From assembly GCF_034259325.1 (NCBI RefSeq), contig NZ_JAXIVS010000016.1, positions 1 to 64,000 on the forward strand: 64,000 nucleotides of DNA, given 5' to 3'. A program made the position numbers and the translations under genes. The DNA comes from Hyalangium ruber. Lineage in GTDB: Bacteria; Myxococcota; Myxococcia; Myxococcales; Myxococcaceae. Positions 45,304 through 54,516 of the stretch are shown here, one piece after another (the stretch's first letter is position 1; each line of letters opens with the position of its first letter). The notes under the pieces were generated by a model, which searched no databases, had not been told where the DNA came from, and saw nothing but the letters and a program-made list of their open reading frames with translations.

Positions 45304-46680
45304 TCAGATGGGGCTGGGGCCCATGTGCGGCGGCGAGGGCTCGCGCGGCAGGTGGATGGTGAAGGTGCTGCCGCGCCGCACCTGGCTCTCCACCTGGATG
45401 CGGCCTCCGTGCGCCGAGACGATGCCGTGGACCACGGCCAGCCCCATGCCCGTCCCCTTGCCCAGCGGCTTCGTGCTGAAGAAGGGCTGGAACAGCTTGT
45501 CGATGATGTCCGGCCCCATGCCCACGCCGTTGTCCTTCACCACCAGAACAGCCTCCGTGCCCTCCTGGTAGGTGCGCACCTCCACCTTGCCCCCCGGAGG
45601 CACCGCCTGCGCCGCGTTGATGAGCAGGTTGATGACCACCTGGGAGATCTGCCGGGGCCGGCCCACCATGGGCGACACCGTGCCCAGCAGCACGTTCATG
45701 TCGCAGTGCGAGTGGAACTGGCCGTGGGTGATGCGCAGCGCCGCCTCCACCTCCGCGTTCAAGTCGTACTCGACCATGGGCTCGGGGCCGCCCCGGGCGA
45801 AGTAGCGCAGGTCCGACACGATGGAGGCGATGCGCTGCACCCCTTCCAGCGTCGCCGGCAGCACGTCGGTGACGTACTCCTCCAGCTCCGGGGTGAGGCC
45901 CGGTTGCGACTTCAGGTCCTTGTGCAGCAGGTTGATGTTGCTCTTGATGTAGCTGAGCGGGTTGTTGATCTCATGGGCGATGCCGGCGGCCAGCAACCCG
46001 AGGCTCGAGAGCCGATCCTGCTCGCGGGCGCGCTGGTGGGCCTGGGCCAGCTCGTCATGGGCGCGCGTGAGCTCCTGGTGCCGCCGCGACAGCCCCTCCA
46101 GCGCGTGCCGCTGCAGGTGGACCCGCGCTCCGGAGATGGCGTAGGCCAGCGCCGAGAGCACCAGGAAGACAGCCGGCACGAGGGGCGGGCAGCCATCCAG
46201 CACGGCGATGCCGCCCACCAGCAGCAGCAGGCTAAAGAGCAGGTAGCGCGTCAGCTTCCCCAGGTGCTCATCCACCCACAGGCTGTCGAGCGGCAGGTAC
46301 AGCCAGATCGGCAGCGCCCAGTCGGTGAGCAGGCCATAGGTGAGGGTGACGGCCTGGTTGAAGACGAGCCGGAAGGTCTCCGTGGTGCGCGCCCGCTTCG
46401 AGAAGAAGCGCCGCGCCAGCAGCGCGTTGACGGCCGTGGACAGGACGAACACCGCGGTGCTGAGGGCGATGGTCTTCCACTGTCCCCACACCCAGACCAC
46501 CAGGAGCACATGGGTGGCCAGGGCCGCCGCGAGGGTGAAGCGCTTCAAGCGGACGTGGAGGCGCTCCTCCACGGAGCCCGGATCCAGCTCCAGCTCGGCC
46601 GCGCTCAGGGCGGACTCCTCCCGCAGCGGCTCGAGCTCGAAGGTGTCTACGGGGACCTGGCGTTCCGGAAAGTGGCTCAT
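45304..46680 (-). CDS. membrane sensor histidine kinase (orphan)
   Basis: A 458-residue histidine kinase. An N-terminal six-span membrane module (about 48-185), then a coiled-coil linker, the H-box GIAHEINNPLSY with phosphorylated His236, N-box NLLINAAQAV, G1 DNGVGM and G2 GTGMGLAVV. No response regulator is adjacent, so the partner is elsewhere. The H-box and N-box pattern matches the NtrB/PAS-type group. It converges on the YkuD gene. Confidence 0.93.
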   Translation of the reverse strand: MSHFPERQVPVDTFELEPLREESALSAAELELDPGSVEERLHVRLKRFTLAAALATHVLLVVWVWGQWKTIALSTAVFVLSTAVNALLARRFFSKRARTTETFRLVFNQAVTLTYGLLTDWALPIWLYLPLDSLWVDEHLGKLTRYLLFSLLLLVGGIAVLDGCPPLVPAVFLVLSALAYAISGARVHLQRHALEGLSRRHQELTRAHDELAQAHQRAREQDRLSSLGLLAAGIAHEINNPLSYIKSNINLLHKDLKSQPGLTPELEEYVTDVLPATLEGVQRIASIVSDLRYFARGGPEPMVEYDLNAEVEAALRITHGQFHSHCDMNVLLGTVSPMVGRPRQISQVVINLLINAAQAVPPGGKVEVRTYQEGTEAVLVVKDNGVGMGPDIIDKLFQPFFSTKPLGKGTGMGLAVVHGIVSAHGGRIQVESQVRRGSTFTIHLPREPSPPHMGPSPI

Positions 46681-46825
46681 TCCTCTCCCTTCACGCCGCC
46701 TCCGGTATCTCAGGGCGCGGGGGAATGGAACTCTACCTGTTCCCGGCCTTCCCAGGATCTCGCCATCGTAGGGCTACCCCCTCGGCCAGCTCACACTCCC
46801 CAGCCGGTAGGACGGGCCGTCGAGC

Positions 46826-48235
46826 TCACCCTACCCGGCGCTCGGGCTCGGGCTGCTCGGCCGGGCCCTCCTCGCCGGAGTCGAGGGCGGGCAGGGGGGC
46901 GGGCTCATCCTGGAAGGCGCTGGGCAGCAGGTTGAAGGGCAGCACCTTGGACAGGCCCAGCAGCAGCAGCACGCCGCCAGGCGCGGCGAAGATGGCCAGG
47001 GCGGGGATGACCTTGGCCACGTCGATGAGCTGGGCGCGCATGCGGCGGCGCTCCTCCCGGGACAGCTTCTGGCCGCGCGCCCCCTTGGCCAGGAGCACCG
47101 CCAGGTCACCCGTCTCGCGCACCTCCTGCATGACCCGGTGGAAGTTCTTGTCGAGGGCCTCCTGGATGCGCCCCACGAAGTCCTCGCCCATCAGCCCGGC
47201 GGCGGCGGACACGGTGAACACGTCCACCACGGAGCGGTGCTTGGCGTAGAACTCGGCCATCTCCAGCTCCAGCCGGTGGACCTCTTCCGGGGACACCTGG
47301 AGCGCCTCGCGCAGCTGCCCGAGGAAGACGCGCTCCCCCCGGGAGTGCTGCCCATCCACCAGCGAGGCCAGCAGGGCCTGCTCGAGGATGAAGAGCTTCA
47401 TGTCCTTGCTGCGCACCCCGGCCACCATGGTGCGCACGGCCAGCCGGTGCTCGAAGGACTTCTTCACCGCCGCCTTCAGCTCGGACTCGATGTCGGCCGG
47501 CAGCGCCAGGTCCTCCACCTGCCGGAGGATGGCCCGACGCATCGCGTAGCTGGGCTCCCGGTCGGCGCAGGCCAGGCCGGTGAGCACCTCGGCCAGCAGC
47601 GCCTTCTGCCGGGCTGCGAGGGCCACGCGCCGCCGGGTCTGCTGGCGCTCGAAGCGGCCCTTGGTGAAGTAGTCGATGGCCTGCCAGCCGAACATCTGCG
47701 CGTCCGCGTAGAGCGCGCCGTTGTGCAGCACCAGCCCGTAGACGGGGTCTCCCGCCAGCGAGATGGCGCGCCGGGCGAGCGCCGCCTCCACCTTGCCGTG
47801 CATGCGCCGGGAGGCCACCTGCCCGTCCTGGAGCCGGGCGTGGATGGCCTCGGCCACCTCCAGCTCCCCGGAGAGCACGGCGAACAGCAGCAGGAGCTGC
47901 TCCTCCCGAGGCCCCGGGGCGGCTCCCGTCAGCCGGGCGATGTCCAGCCCCATCCGCGCCAGGGTGCGCACCACGGCCAGGAAGAGCTGCTCCTCGGGGG
48001 CACGGGCCCCTGCGGGGGGATTCCCCTCGGGGACGGGGGGCATGCCTTCGGTGGGGGTGCCATAAAGCAGGCCCGTGGCCCGCAGCATCTGGCGCAGGTA
48101 GGTGCCCGCCTGGGCACGCCCGGAGGTGTTCCGGGAAGGGGTGGCGGCCGGCAGCACCGGGGCGGACACACCTGCGTGTGCCGCGACCGCCTCCTCGAGA
48201 ATCGAGGAGAGCCAACCCGCCTTGCCGAGATCCAT
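46826..48235 (-). CDS. TerB-like/LETM1-like protein
   Basis: A 469-residue protein. A helical region of about 300-360 resembles TerB (LFILEQALLASLVDGQHSRGERVFLGQLREAL, EVHRLELEMAEFYAK). The C-terminal RRRMRAQLIDVAKVIPALAIFAAPGGVLLLLGLSKVLPFNLLPSAF resembles a LETM1 motif with a hydrophobic membrane segment. The N-terminus (1-250) is unassigned and helical. TerB folds are linked to stress and membrane processes. Family assignment is by visible motifs only. It is divergent from the Hsp90-family gene at 48441. Confidence 0.6.
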   Translation of the reverse strand: MDLGKAGWLSSILEEAVAAHAGVSAPVLPAATPSRNTSGRAQAGTYLRQMLRATGLLYGTPTEGMPPVPEGNPPAGARAPEEQLFLAVVRTLARMGLDIARLTGAAPGPREEQLLLLFAVLSGELEVAEAIHARLQDGQVASRRMHGKVEAALARRAISLAGDPVYGLVLHNGALYADAQMFGWQAIDYFTKGRFERQQTRRRVALAARQKALLAEVLTGLACADREPSYAMRRAILRQVEDLALPADIESELKAAVKKSFEHRLAVRTMVAGVRSKDMKLFILEQALLASLVDGQHSRGERVFLGQLREALQVSPEEVHRLELEMAEFYAKHRSVVDVFTVSAAAGLMGEDFVGRIQEALDKNFHRVMQEVRETGDLAVLLAKGARGQKLSREERRRMRAQLIDVAKVIPALAIFAAPGGVLLLLGLSKVLPFNLLPSAFQDEPAPLPALDSGEEGPAEQPEPERRVG

Positions 48236-48440
48236 GAACGTGTCCTACCCGAGACGCGAGCCGGCCCGCGTCGCCATCGGAATAACCCACCTGCCTCGCG
48301 GATGCTACCCACTCGCTCCTACCCGATGCGTGGGAGAGGACAATGCCGGGAAGCTGGACTTCCGGCCGCGCCCCGATACTCCGCGTGTGTGATGGTCTCC
48401 GGCCTCAGGGGACGTGGGGTGCGCTACGCTCCTTGGGCAC

Positions 48441-50279
48441 GTGGACCATCGATTCCAGATCAACCTCCGTGGGGTCATCGACCTCCTGTCCCACCACCTC
48501 TACAGCTCGCCGGGCGTCTATGTGCGGGAGCTGCTGCAAAACGCCACGGACGCCATCCGGGCCCGGCAGCAGCTGGAGCCGAGCCACGAGGGCAGCGTTC
48601 GGGTGGAGCTCATCGAGAAGCAGGACGGAGGGCTGCCCACGCTGCTCTTCAGCGATGACGGCATCGGGCTGACGGAGGAGGAGATCCACCGCTTCCTGGC
48701 CACCATTGGTGAGAGCTCGAAGCGGGAGGCGCTGGCGGAGCGGCGCAACGACTTCATCGGCCAGTTCGGCATCGGGCTGCTGTCGTGCTTCATGGTGTGC
48801 GACGAGCTGCTGGTGGTGACGCGCTCGGCCAAGGGCGACGGGCGGACGATGGAGTGGCGGGGGCGGCATGACGGCACGTACTCGGTGCGGCCCTCCGAGC
48901 ACCCGCTCGAGCGCCCGGGGACGCAGGTGTTCCTGGTGGCCCGGGCAAACGCGGCCGAATACTTCACGGCCGAACGAGTTCGGCAACTGGCCCTGCACTA
49001 CGGAGGGCTGCTGCCCTTCCCCATCCTGCTGACGGTGGGCGGGAGTACCGAGCGCATCAACACGGAGGGGGCGCCGTGGCGTCGCCGGTACGCGAGCGCC
49101 TCGGAGCGGCGGGCGGCGCTGCTGGCCTACGGGCGGGAGGTGTTCGGCGCGGACTTCCTGGACTGCATCCCGCTGAAGTCGCCGGCGGGGGATGTGGAGG
49201 GAGTGGCCTTCGTGCTGCCCTTCAGCCCGCACTACAACGCGAAGCAGAAGCACCGGGTGTACCTGAAGAACATGCTGCTGTCGGAGAGCGCGGAGAACCT
49301 GCTGCCGGACTGGGCGTTCTTCGTGAAGTGCGTGGTGAACGCGAATGAGCTTCGCCCCACGGCGAGCCGTGAGTCGTTCTACGAGAACGAGACGCTGGCC
49401 AAGGCGCGCACCTCGATGGGGCAGGCGCTGCGGCGCTACCTGGTGGACCTGTCCAAGGAAGACCCACGCGCGCTCCAGCGGCTCATCGCGCTGCATGGCC
49501 TGTCGGTGAAGGCGCTGGCGCTGGACGATGATGACTTCTACCGGCTGGTCATCCCCTGGCTGCCGTTCGAGACGACGATGGGGATGATGACGCTGGCGGA
49601 GTACCGGCGGGCGCACGGCACGGTGCGCTACGTGTCCACGCTGGACGACTTCCGGCAGGTGGCGCGGGTGGCGGCGGCGCAAGGGCTGTGCGTGGTGAAC
49701 TCCGCGTACACGTACGACACGGACCTGATCGAGAAGCTGCCGCACGTCTTCTCGGACGCGCAGGTGGAGCCCTTCTCCTCCGCGGAGCTGCCGCAGAGCT
49801 TCGAGGAGCTGGGCCTGGACGAGCGCGAGGCGCTCTTCCCGCTGCTGAAGGTGGCGGAGCAGGCGTTGCAGCCATTCGGGTGCGACGTGACGGTGAAGAA
49901 GTTCCGTCCCAAGGAGGTGCCCACGCTCTACAGCTCGGACGCGGAGGGAGCGTTCCGGCGGGACGCGGAGCGAGCGCGGGAGGAGAGCGACGACCTGTAC
50001 GGCGCGATGATGGACAACGTGCTGGCGTCGGCGCCGGGGAGCGAGCGGCCGCTGCTAACCTTCAACTACCTGAACCCGGTGGTGAAGAAGCTGTCGGGGG
50101 TGACGGACCGGGAGCTGATGAAGCTGTCGGTGGAGATGCTGTACGTGCAGGCATTGCTGCTGGGGCACCGGCCGCTGAGCGCGAAGGAGATGGCGCTGCT
50201 GAACCAGGGGCTGCTGGGGCTGATCGCGGCGCGGCTGGACGGTGGGGGCGAGGACTCGGGCCGAGGAGGCATGCATTGA
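48441..50279 (+). CDS. Hsp90-family ATPase (HtpG-like, divergent)
   Basis: A 612-residue GHKL ATPase of the Hsp90 group. N-terminal ATP-binding motifs: ELLQNATDAI, DDGIGLTEEEI and GQFGIGLLSCF. The middle domain follows (LLVVTRSAKG; RVYLKNMLLSESAENLLPDWAFFVKC; ELRPTASRE), and a shorter C-terminal part than HtpG. The GTG at 48441 (VDHRFQINLRG) fits the family start better than the GTG at 48414. Such divergent Hsp90 proteins are often paired with a helical repeat protein, as here. Client unknown. Confidence 0.9.
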   Translation: MDHRFQINLRGVIDLLSHHLYSSPGVYVRELLQNATDAIRARQQLEPSHEGSVRVELIEKQDGGLPTLLFSDDGIGLTEEEIHRFLATIGESSKREALAERRNDFIGQFGIGLLSCFMVCDELLVVTRSAKGDGRTMEWRGRHDGTYSVRPSEHPLERPGTQVFLVARANAAEYFTAERVRQLALHYGGLLPFPILLTVGGSTERINTEGAPWRRRYASASERRAALLAYGREVFGADFLDCIPLKSPAGDVEGVAFVLPFSPHYNAKQKHRVYLKNMLLSESAENLLPDWAFFVKCVVNANELRPTASRESFYENETLAKARTSMGQALRRYLVDLSKEDPRALQRLIALHGLSVKALALDDDDFYRLVIPWLPFETTMGMMTLAEYRRAHGTVRYVSTLDDFRQVARVAAAQGLCVVNSAYTYDTDLIEKLPHVFSDAQVEPFSSAELPQSFEELGLDEREALFPLLKVAEQALQPFGCDVTVKKFRPKEVPTLYSSDAEGAFRRDAERAREESDDLYGAMMDNVLASAPGSERPLLTFNYLNPVVKKLSGVTDRELMKLSVEMLYVQALLLGHRPLSAKEMALLNQGLLGLIAARLDGGGEDSGRGGMH

Positions 50280-51400
50280 CGGCCCGGGACTGGCGGGAGC
50301 AGGTGGAGGAGCTGCTGGGCCGCGCCTCGCGGATGAAGCACGGCGAGGCGAAGGTGATGACGCTGGAGGAGGCGTCGCGGCTGGCGGACACCCACGGGGA
50401 CCTGGACCTGGCCTTCGAGGTGCGGGACCAACTCATCGACGCGGCGACGTTCGGGGGCTTTCCGGACAAGGCGCTGGTGGCCTTTGCCTGGTGCCGAGGG
50501 CAGACGAAGAAGGACCCGGAGCGGTTCGACGCGGGCATGCTGCTGTGGAAGCAGAAGTGGGTGGTGGGGAGGCTGAACAACTTCCCGCACATCACTCGCA
50601 AGCAGATCCTGGATGCGCTGGACGACATCGAGCAGACGTACGCGCGAGTGGACGCGGGCAAGCGAGCGGTGCTGAAGCTGCGCTACCAGACGGCGCGGGA
50701 CATGGGCGAGGCGGAGGCGGCGGAGAAGTACTGGGTGCAGTGGGTGGAGGCGCCGAGGGACCACCTGACGGACTGCCGGGCGTGTGACCTGGACGACGAG
50801 ATCGACCACCACATCGACCGCGCTGAGTACGAGCGAGCGGTGGAGAAAGCGCGGCCCATCCTGGACGGGCGCAGTGGGTGCGCGGAGATTCCGCACCTGA
50901 CGTACGGCAGCATGCTCTACCCGCTGCTGAAGTTGGGACGGCTGGAGGAAGCGCGGGAGTGCCACCTGCGCGGCTATCCGTTGATTTCACGCAACCGGGA
51001 CTTCCTGGCGTCGGTGGGAGAGCACATCGAGTTCCTGGCGCTCACGGGCAACCTGGCGCGAGGGCTGACACTGTTCGAGAAGCACATGGGCTGGGCGCTG
51101 GACCACGCGAGCCACCGGGACCGGTTCACGTTCCACACCGCCTCGAGCTTCCTGCTGTCCCGGCTGGCGGAGGATCGGGAGACGGTGAGCCTGCGCCTGC
51201 CCAAGAACTTCCCGCTGGGCACGGGCCAGGTCACCTGCGAACCGCGGGAACTGCACGGCTGGGTGGAGAGCCAGGCGAAAGAAATCGCGGCGAGGTTCGA
51301 CGCGCGAAACGGAACGGACCGTTTCCAGAAGTTGCTGGACCGCACGCACGGGCTCACCCAAGACGTGTGCCCGTTCCCCATCGACACAGAAGCGCGCTGA
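50276..51400 (+). CDS. helical repeat protein paired with Hsp90-family ATPase
   Basis: A 374-residue protein beginning at TTG 50276, which overlaps the Hsp90 stop as TTGA and has GGAGG 6 bases upstream. It is built of helical hairpins with TPR-like character (HGDLDLAFEVRDQLIDAATFGGFPDKALVAFAWCRG; EAEAAEKYWVQWVEAPRDH; LLKLGRLEEARECHLRGYPLISRN). TPR proteins bind Hsp90 C-termini in eukaryotes, so a cochaperone role is a reasonable inference. Ends 5 bases before the next lipoprotein gene. Confidence 0.8.
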   Translation: MTARDWREQVEELLGRASRMKHGEAKVMTLEEASRLADTHGDLDLAFEVRDQLIDAATFGGFPDKALVAFAWCRGQTKKDPERFDAGMLLWKQKWVVGRLNNFPHITRKQILDALDDIEQTYARVDAGKRAVLKLRYQTARDMGEAEAAEKYWVQWVEAPRDHLTDCRACDLDDEIDHHIDRAEYERAVEKARPILDGRSGCAEIPHLTYGSMLYPLLKLGRLEEARECHLRGYPLISRNRDFLASVGEHIEFLALTGNLARGLTLFEKHMGWALDHASHRDRFTFHTASSFLLSRLAEDRETVSLRLPKNFPLGTGQVTCEPRELHGWVESQAKEIAARFDARNGTDRFQKLLDRTHGLTQDVCPFPIDTEAR

Positions 51401-51405
51401 CCTTC

Positions 51406-52215
51406 ATGCCCAAGCGCCGCTCCTATCTCCTCGCGCTCGCGTCGAGCATGATCCTGGCAGCTTGCGGCCCTGCTGCTTCGCGGCAGTACGCGCAGATGCA
51501 AGACTCGGCCACTAGCGCATGCCTGCGTAACCCTGCCTGCTATACGGCTTCGCCCGGAGAGGAGGCGATCCTCCCGTGGCTGTCGCGCTCGATAGATGCC
51601 GCCAGGACGACAGCAGCGGTATTGAAGTTGCTGGACGCTGCGGAGATCGCCCGGGTCGAGCAGGTTCTGCACGACTGTGCCTTGGAAGCAAACGCACAGG
51701 TCAACGACGCCCTGCTGGGAAAGGGCAACCGCCCGACACAGAAGCTCTGCCAGGAAACATTCACCACCGATGCGCGAGGCAACAAGGTGACCTGGGCGAT
51801 GCACCTGGGACAGGAGAAACACAAGGTCGCCCTGGAGTGCGCACAGAAGCAACTGGGTGAGCTGTTCGCAGAACAGTTCAGCCTCCAGCCTCAATATCGG
51901 TACAACCGGGAGACGGGGGTTCTTGAACTGCTTGATCCGAAGCAAGTCGCCGCATGGCTACGAGATGGATTGTGGGACAAGCTGCTCGGAACGTTGATCC
52001 CTGACGTCGTGCTCCATGCCTCGGGGAATCCTCTCAATGTACAGGAGGTGTATGACTTCAAGTTCCCCTGCACACCTGGCAAAACGCCTTCGTGGACCAA
52101 ATACCCTCGCGATCATCCCCATCATCCGCGAGATCAAGGTGACATTTACAACGAAGCGTTGAAGCCACAGAGAGTTCCAGCACGTGTTGCTCCTGGACAT
52201 GGAGCTTTTCGATGA
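51406..52215 (+). CDS. lipoprotein with C-terminal PD-(D/E)XK-like nuclease domain, candidate toxin
   Basis: A 269-residue lipoprotein with lipobox ILAAC (Cys20). The C-terminal third shows PDVVLHASGNPL at 199-210 and YDFKFPC at 216-222, the spacing of a PD-(D/E)XK nuclease core (Asp200, Asp217, Lys219), then QGDIYNEAL at 244-252. An exported lipoprotein carrying a nuclease suggests delivery to other cells. It starts 5 bases after the Hsp90-partner gene and overlaps the next gene as ATGA. Nuclease activity is inferred, not shown. Confidence 0.7.
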   Translation: MPKRRSYLLALASSMILAACGPAASRQYAQMQDSATSACLRNPACYTASPGEEAILPWLSRSIDAARTTAAVLKLLDAAEIARVEQVLHDCALEANAQVNDALLGKGNRPTQKLCQETFTTDARGNKVTWAMHLGQEKHKVALECAQKQLGELFAEQFSLQPQYRYNRETGVLELLDPKQVAAWLRDGLWDKLLGTLIPDVVLHASGNPLNVQEVYDFKFPCTPGKTPSWTKYPRDHPHHPRDQGDIYNEALKPQRVPARVAPGHGAFR

Positions 52216-53138
52216 GCCATCGATATCCCAGGATTCGGCTCTACCGCGAGTTCGAGGGGGAGCGCTATCTGCAGGTTCGAGAGAGCATCAGCATCTGTTT
52301 CTACATGCGGCGCTCTCACCCGGAAGTGGTTCAGTCCGTCCTACGCTCGCTCGAGCTCTACCGCCAGGCCGTAGGCCCTCAGGCACTCGCCTGGTATCCC
52401 GACTACGACGGGGAATGGCAGGAGCTCGATGAAGCGGGCTGGGAGTTCAATCTGCGGGACTTGCTTCACCCCAAAGGGGCCAAGCTCTCTCTCGATGGCA
52501 GCGCCAGTTCCGTGACGGGTTACGAAGTGCAGTATCGAGGCTGGAATCTGAATGATCTCCCCTTCTTTCCCGGAGACAAAGAGCCCGTCTGCGCTGTGGC
52601 ATTCTTTCTTCCCACCGAGTACCTGGAGGAACGCGGCCCGGCACGTGTACGGGAGCTAGCGATGGAATTGGCGAAGGAGTTGCCTTTCAACTCCGGCCAC
52701 GCAGGACTGTCCATCCATCCCCCCGATGGTCTGACCGACCGTGTGCATGCGACCGTTCGAGAACTGTGCTTGCGCTATCCCGGTCTCGACAGGCCAGCGC
52801 TCACGGACCTATCCATGAGGATTGGCACGCACCTGAATGGCATTCACTGGCTCACCTTCCTGGGGCCTCCGGTGTTGGACAGCCTCGGAGGTGCCGCGGG
52901 GCTGCGCTCACGCCTTCACTCCCCGGGCACCACCGTTCAAGAACTGAGCGCCGAGCGCGCTGTCGTGACGCTCGGCGAGTGGCCCGAGGCAGGCGACTTC
53001 GAGCAGGGGCACACCCTGCCGGCCTACCGCGAGCTGGCGAGCGTGCTGAAACCGTGGCTCTACAGCGCACCTCGCCCCCTCTGGCACCTGTTCACTCCCG
53101 AGGACATGCGCCGCTGGGAGCGCCGCTTCCTCGACTGA
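52212..53138 (+). CDS. DUF3396 / type VI immunity family protein
   Basis: A 308-residue soluble protein. Segments LRDLLHPKGAKLSLDGSASSVTGYEVQYRG, LNDLPFFPGDKEPVCAVAFFLP, PFNSGHAGLSIHPP and GTHLNGIHWLTFLGPPVLDSLGG match the DUF3396 (type VI immunity) family, as I know it. Its ATG overlaps the lipoprotein stop as ATGA, the arrangement of a toxin/immunity pair. It would protect the producer from the preceding nuclease-like protein. Confidence 0.78.
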   Translation: MSHRYPRIRLYREFEGERYLQVRESISICFYMRRSHPEVVQSVLRSLELYRQAVGPQALAWYPDYDGEWQELDEAGWEFNLRDLLHPKGAKLSLDGSASSVTGYEVQYRGWNLNDLPFFPGDKEPVCAVAFFLPTEYLEERGPARVRELAMELAKELPFNSGHAGLSIHPPDGLTDRVHATVRELCLRYPGLDRPALTDLSMRIGTHLNGIHWLTFLGPPVLDSLGGAAGLRSRLHSPGTTVQELSAERAVVTLGEWPEAGDFEQGHTLPAYRELASVLKPWLYSAPRPLWHLFTPEDMRRWERRFLD

Positions 53139-53144
53139 CCGCCA

Positions 53145-53169
53145 AAGCTGTCCGGTTGTCAGACAGGTT
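53145..53169. repeat. 25-bp palindrome AAGCTGTC-N9-GACAGGTT, copy 2
   Basis: The same element as at 37522-37546, with one mismatch in the left arm and the same 9-base spacer. It starts 7 bases after the immunity gene stop and lies about 165 bases before the oxygenase gene. In both places it follows a gene 3' end, which favours a terminator or dispersed palindromic element. Confidence 0.65.
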
Positions 53170-53258
53170 GCCCAATGGGGAACCTTTCCGACCGTCCCTC
53201 CGCGACTCCAGGGTGAGGCATCCGTTGCATGCCACACGCTCATACGCGTTCCCTACAT

Positions 53259-53313
53259 CTGGAATTCCAGACCTTCCTGCGACACTCCCCCTGCATCCCT
53301 CCTCGCAGGAGGG
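53259..53313 (+). promoter_or_regulatory. palindrome and hairpin in the leader of the oxygenase gene
   Basis: A perfect 12-base palindrome CTGGAATTCCAG (53259-53270) is followed by a stem CCCTCCT-CGC-AGGAGGG (53297-53313) 21 bases before the ATG. The first could be an operator; the second could fold in the leader RNA and hide a purine-rich sequence. Function not known. Confidence 0.35.
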
Positions 53314-53334
53314 TGCGCGACCTGGGGGGCCGCG

Positions 53335-54477
53335 ATGATGAAGGAACGTGCGTGGACGGATGACTTCCTGAACACGATGCGCGAGCAGTGCGATCCACTG
53401 GCCGACGAGACGGTGCGAAACCTCTTCCAGCAGGGAAAGGTACCCGCCACCAACGCGCTGATGAAGCAGCTCGTCGTCAACGAGCAGGTCTCCCTGGAGA
53501 TGCTCGCGCCGCCCCTGCGGGACTACTTCGAGCAGACCGGCCAGCTGCCCTCCTGGGCGGAGCCACGCCTCATCCTCCAGGGCGAGGAGCTCTTCGGCCG
53601 GCATGGCCCGTCCATCGTCACCGCGCTCTTCTGCGCCTCGCTGCCCTCTTGCTACGCCGCCTCCAAGTTGGTGCAGGTGCTCCACCTCACCGCGCGGCTG
53701 GAGTCGAACCCGTACCGCCGCATCGTCGAGACGATGCAGATGATCATCGACGTGATGGCGCCGGGAGGACTCGCGCAGGGAGGCCGGGGCCTGCGCAGCG
53801 CACAGAAGGTGCGGCTGATGCACGCCGCCGTCCGCCACCTCATCCTCCAGCGGGGCACCTGGAACTCAGAGTGGGGCCAGCCCATCAACCAGGAGGACAT
53901 GGCCTTCACGCTGCTCACCTTCTCCACCATCGTGCTGCGCTCGCTGGACCGCATGGGCTGCGTGCTCACGGATGCCGAGCGCCGGGCTTACTACCACGCG
54001 TGGCGCGTGGTGGGGCACGTGATGGGCATCGACGCGCGATTGATGCCGGAGACGCCCGAGGAAGGTGCCCGCTTCGAACAGGTCCTCCAGCGTCGGCTCT
54101 TCGGCGCCACCCCCGAGGGCCAGATGATGACGCGCGCCTTGCTGCAGTTGATGGAGCACATCACCCCCGGCAACCTCTTCGACGGCCTGCCCGCCACCCT
54201 CATGCGCCACCTGATGGGCAAGGACACCGCGGAGATGCTCGCCGTGCCCGCCTCCGACTGGACGAGCCTGCTCATGGGCCCACTGCAGGCGCTCGGCTGG
54301 GTGAGCCATGAGATGGTGGACCTGCACGGACCCGGGGCCGCGAAGCTGGCGGGCATGTTCGGCCGCAGGCTGGTGGAGGGCCTCTTCTGGGTGAACCGCG
54401 GCCCCGAGCGGGTGCCCTTCCGCCTGCCCACCACGCTGCGCGACTCCTGGGACGTGCGCGGCTGGGAGCGCGCCTGA
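53335..54477 (+). CDS. MpaB/Lcp-type oxygenase family protein (DUF2236)
   Basis: A 380-residue helical protein of the latex-clearing protein/MpaB superfamily. The heme-ligand region reads KVRLMHAAVRHLI, and WGQPINQEDMAFTLLTFS is typical of the family, which holds a b-type heme in a globin-like core. The N-terminal QCDPLADETVRNLF begins the domain. Known relatives cleave rubber or act in other oxidations, but the substrate here is not predictable. ATG codons at 53335 and 53338 both fit. Confidence 0.82.
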   Translation: MMKERAWTDDFLNTMREQCDPLADETVRNLFQQGKVPATNALMKQLVVNEQVSLEMLAPPLRDYFEQTGQLPSWAEPRLILQGEELFGRHGPSIVTALFCASLPSCYAASKLVQVLHLTARLESNPYRRIVETMQMIIDVMAPGGLAQGGRGLRSAQKVRLMHAAVRHLILQRGTWNSEWGQPINQEDMAFTLLTFSTIVLRSLDRMGCVLTDAERRAYYHAWRVVGHVMGIDARLMPETPEEGARFEQVLQRRLFGATPEGQMMTRALLQLMEHITPGNLFDGLPATLMRHLMGKDTAEMLAVPASDWTSLLMGPLQALGWVSHEMVDLHGPGAAKLAGMFGRRLVEGLFWVNRGPERVPFRLPTTLRDSWDVRGWERA

Positions 54478-54516
54478 GCCGGCCCAGGAGGCTCCGGCTC
54501 CAGGCGCCTGTACCCT

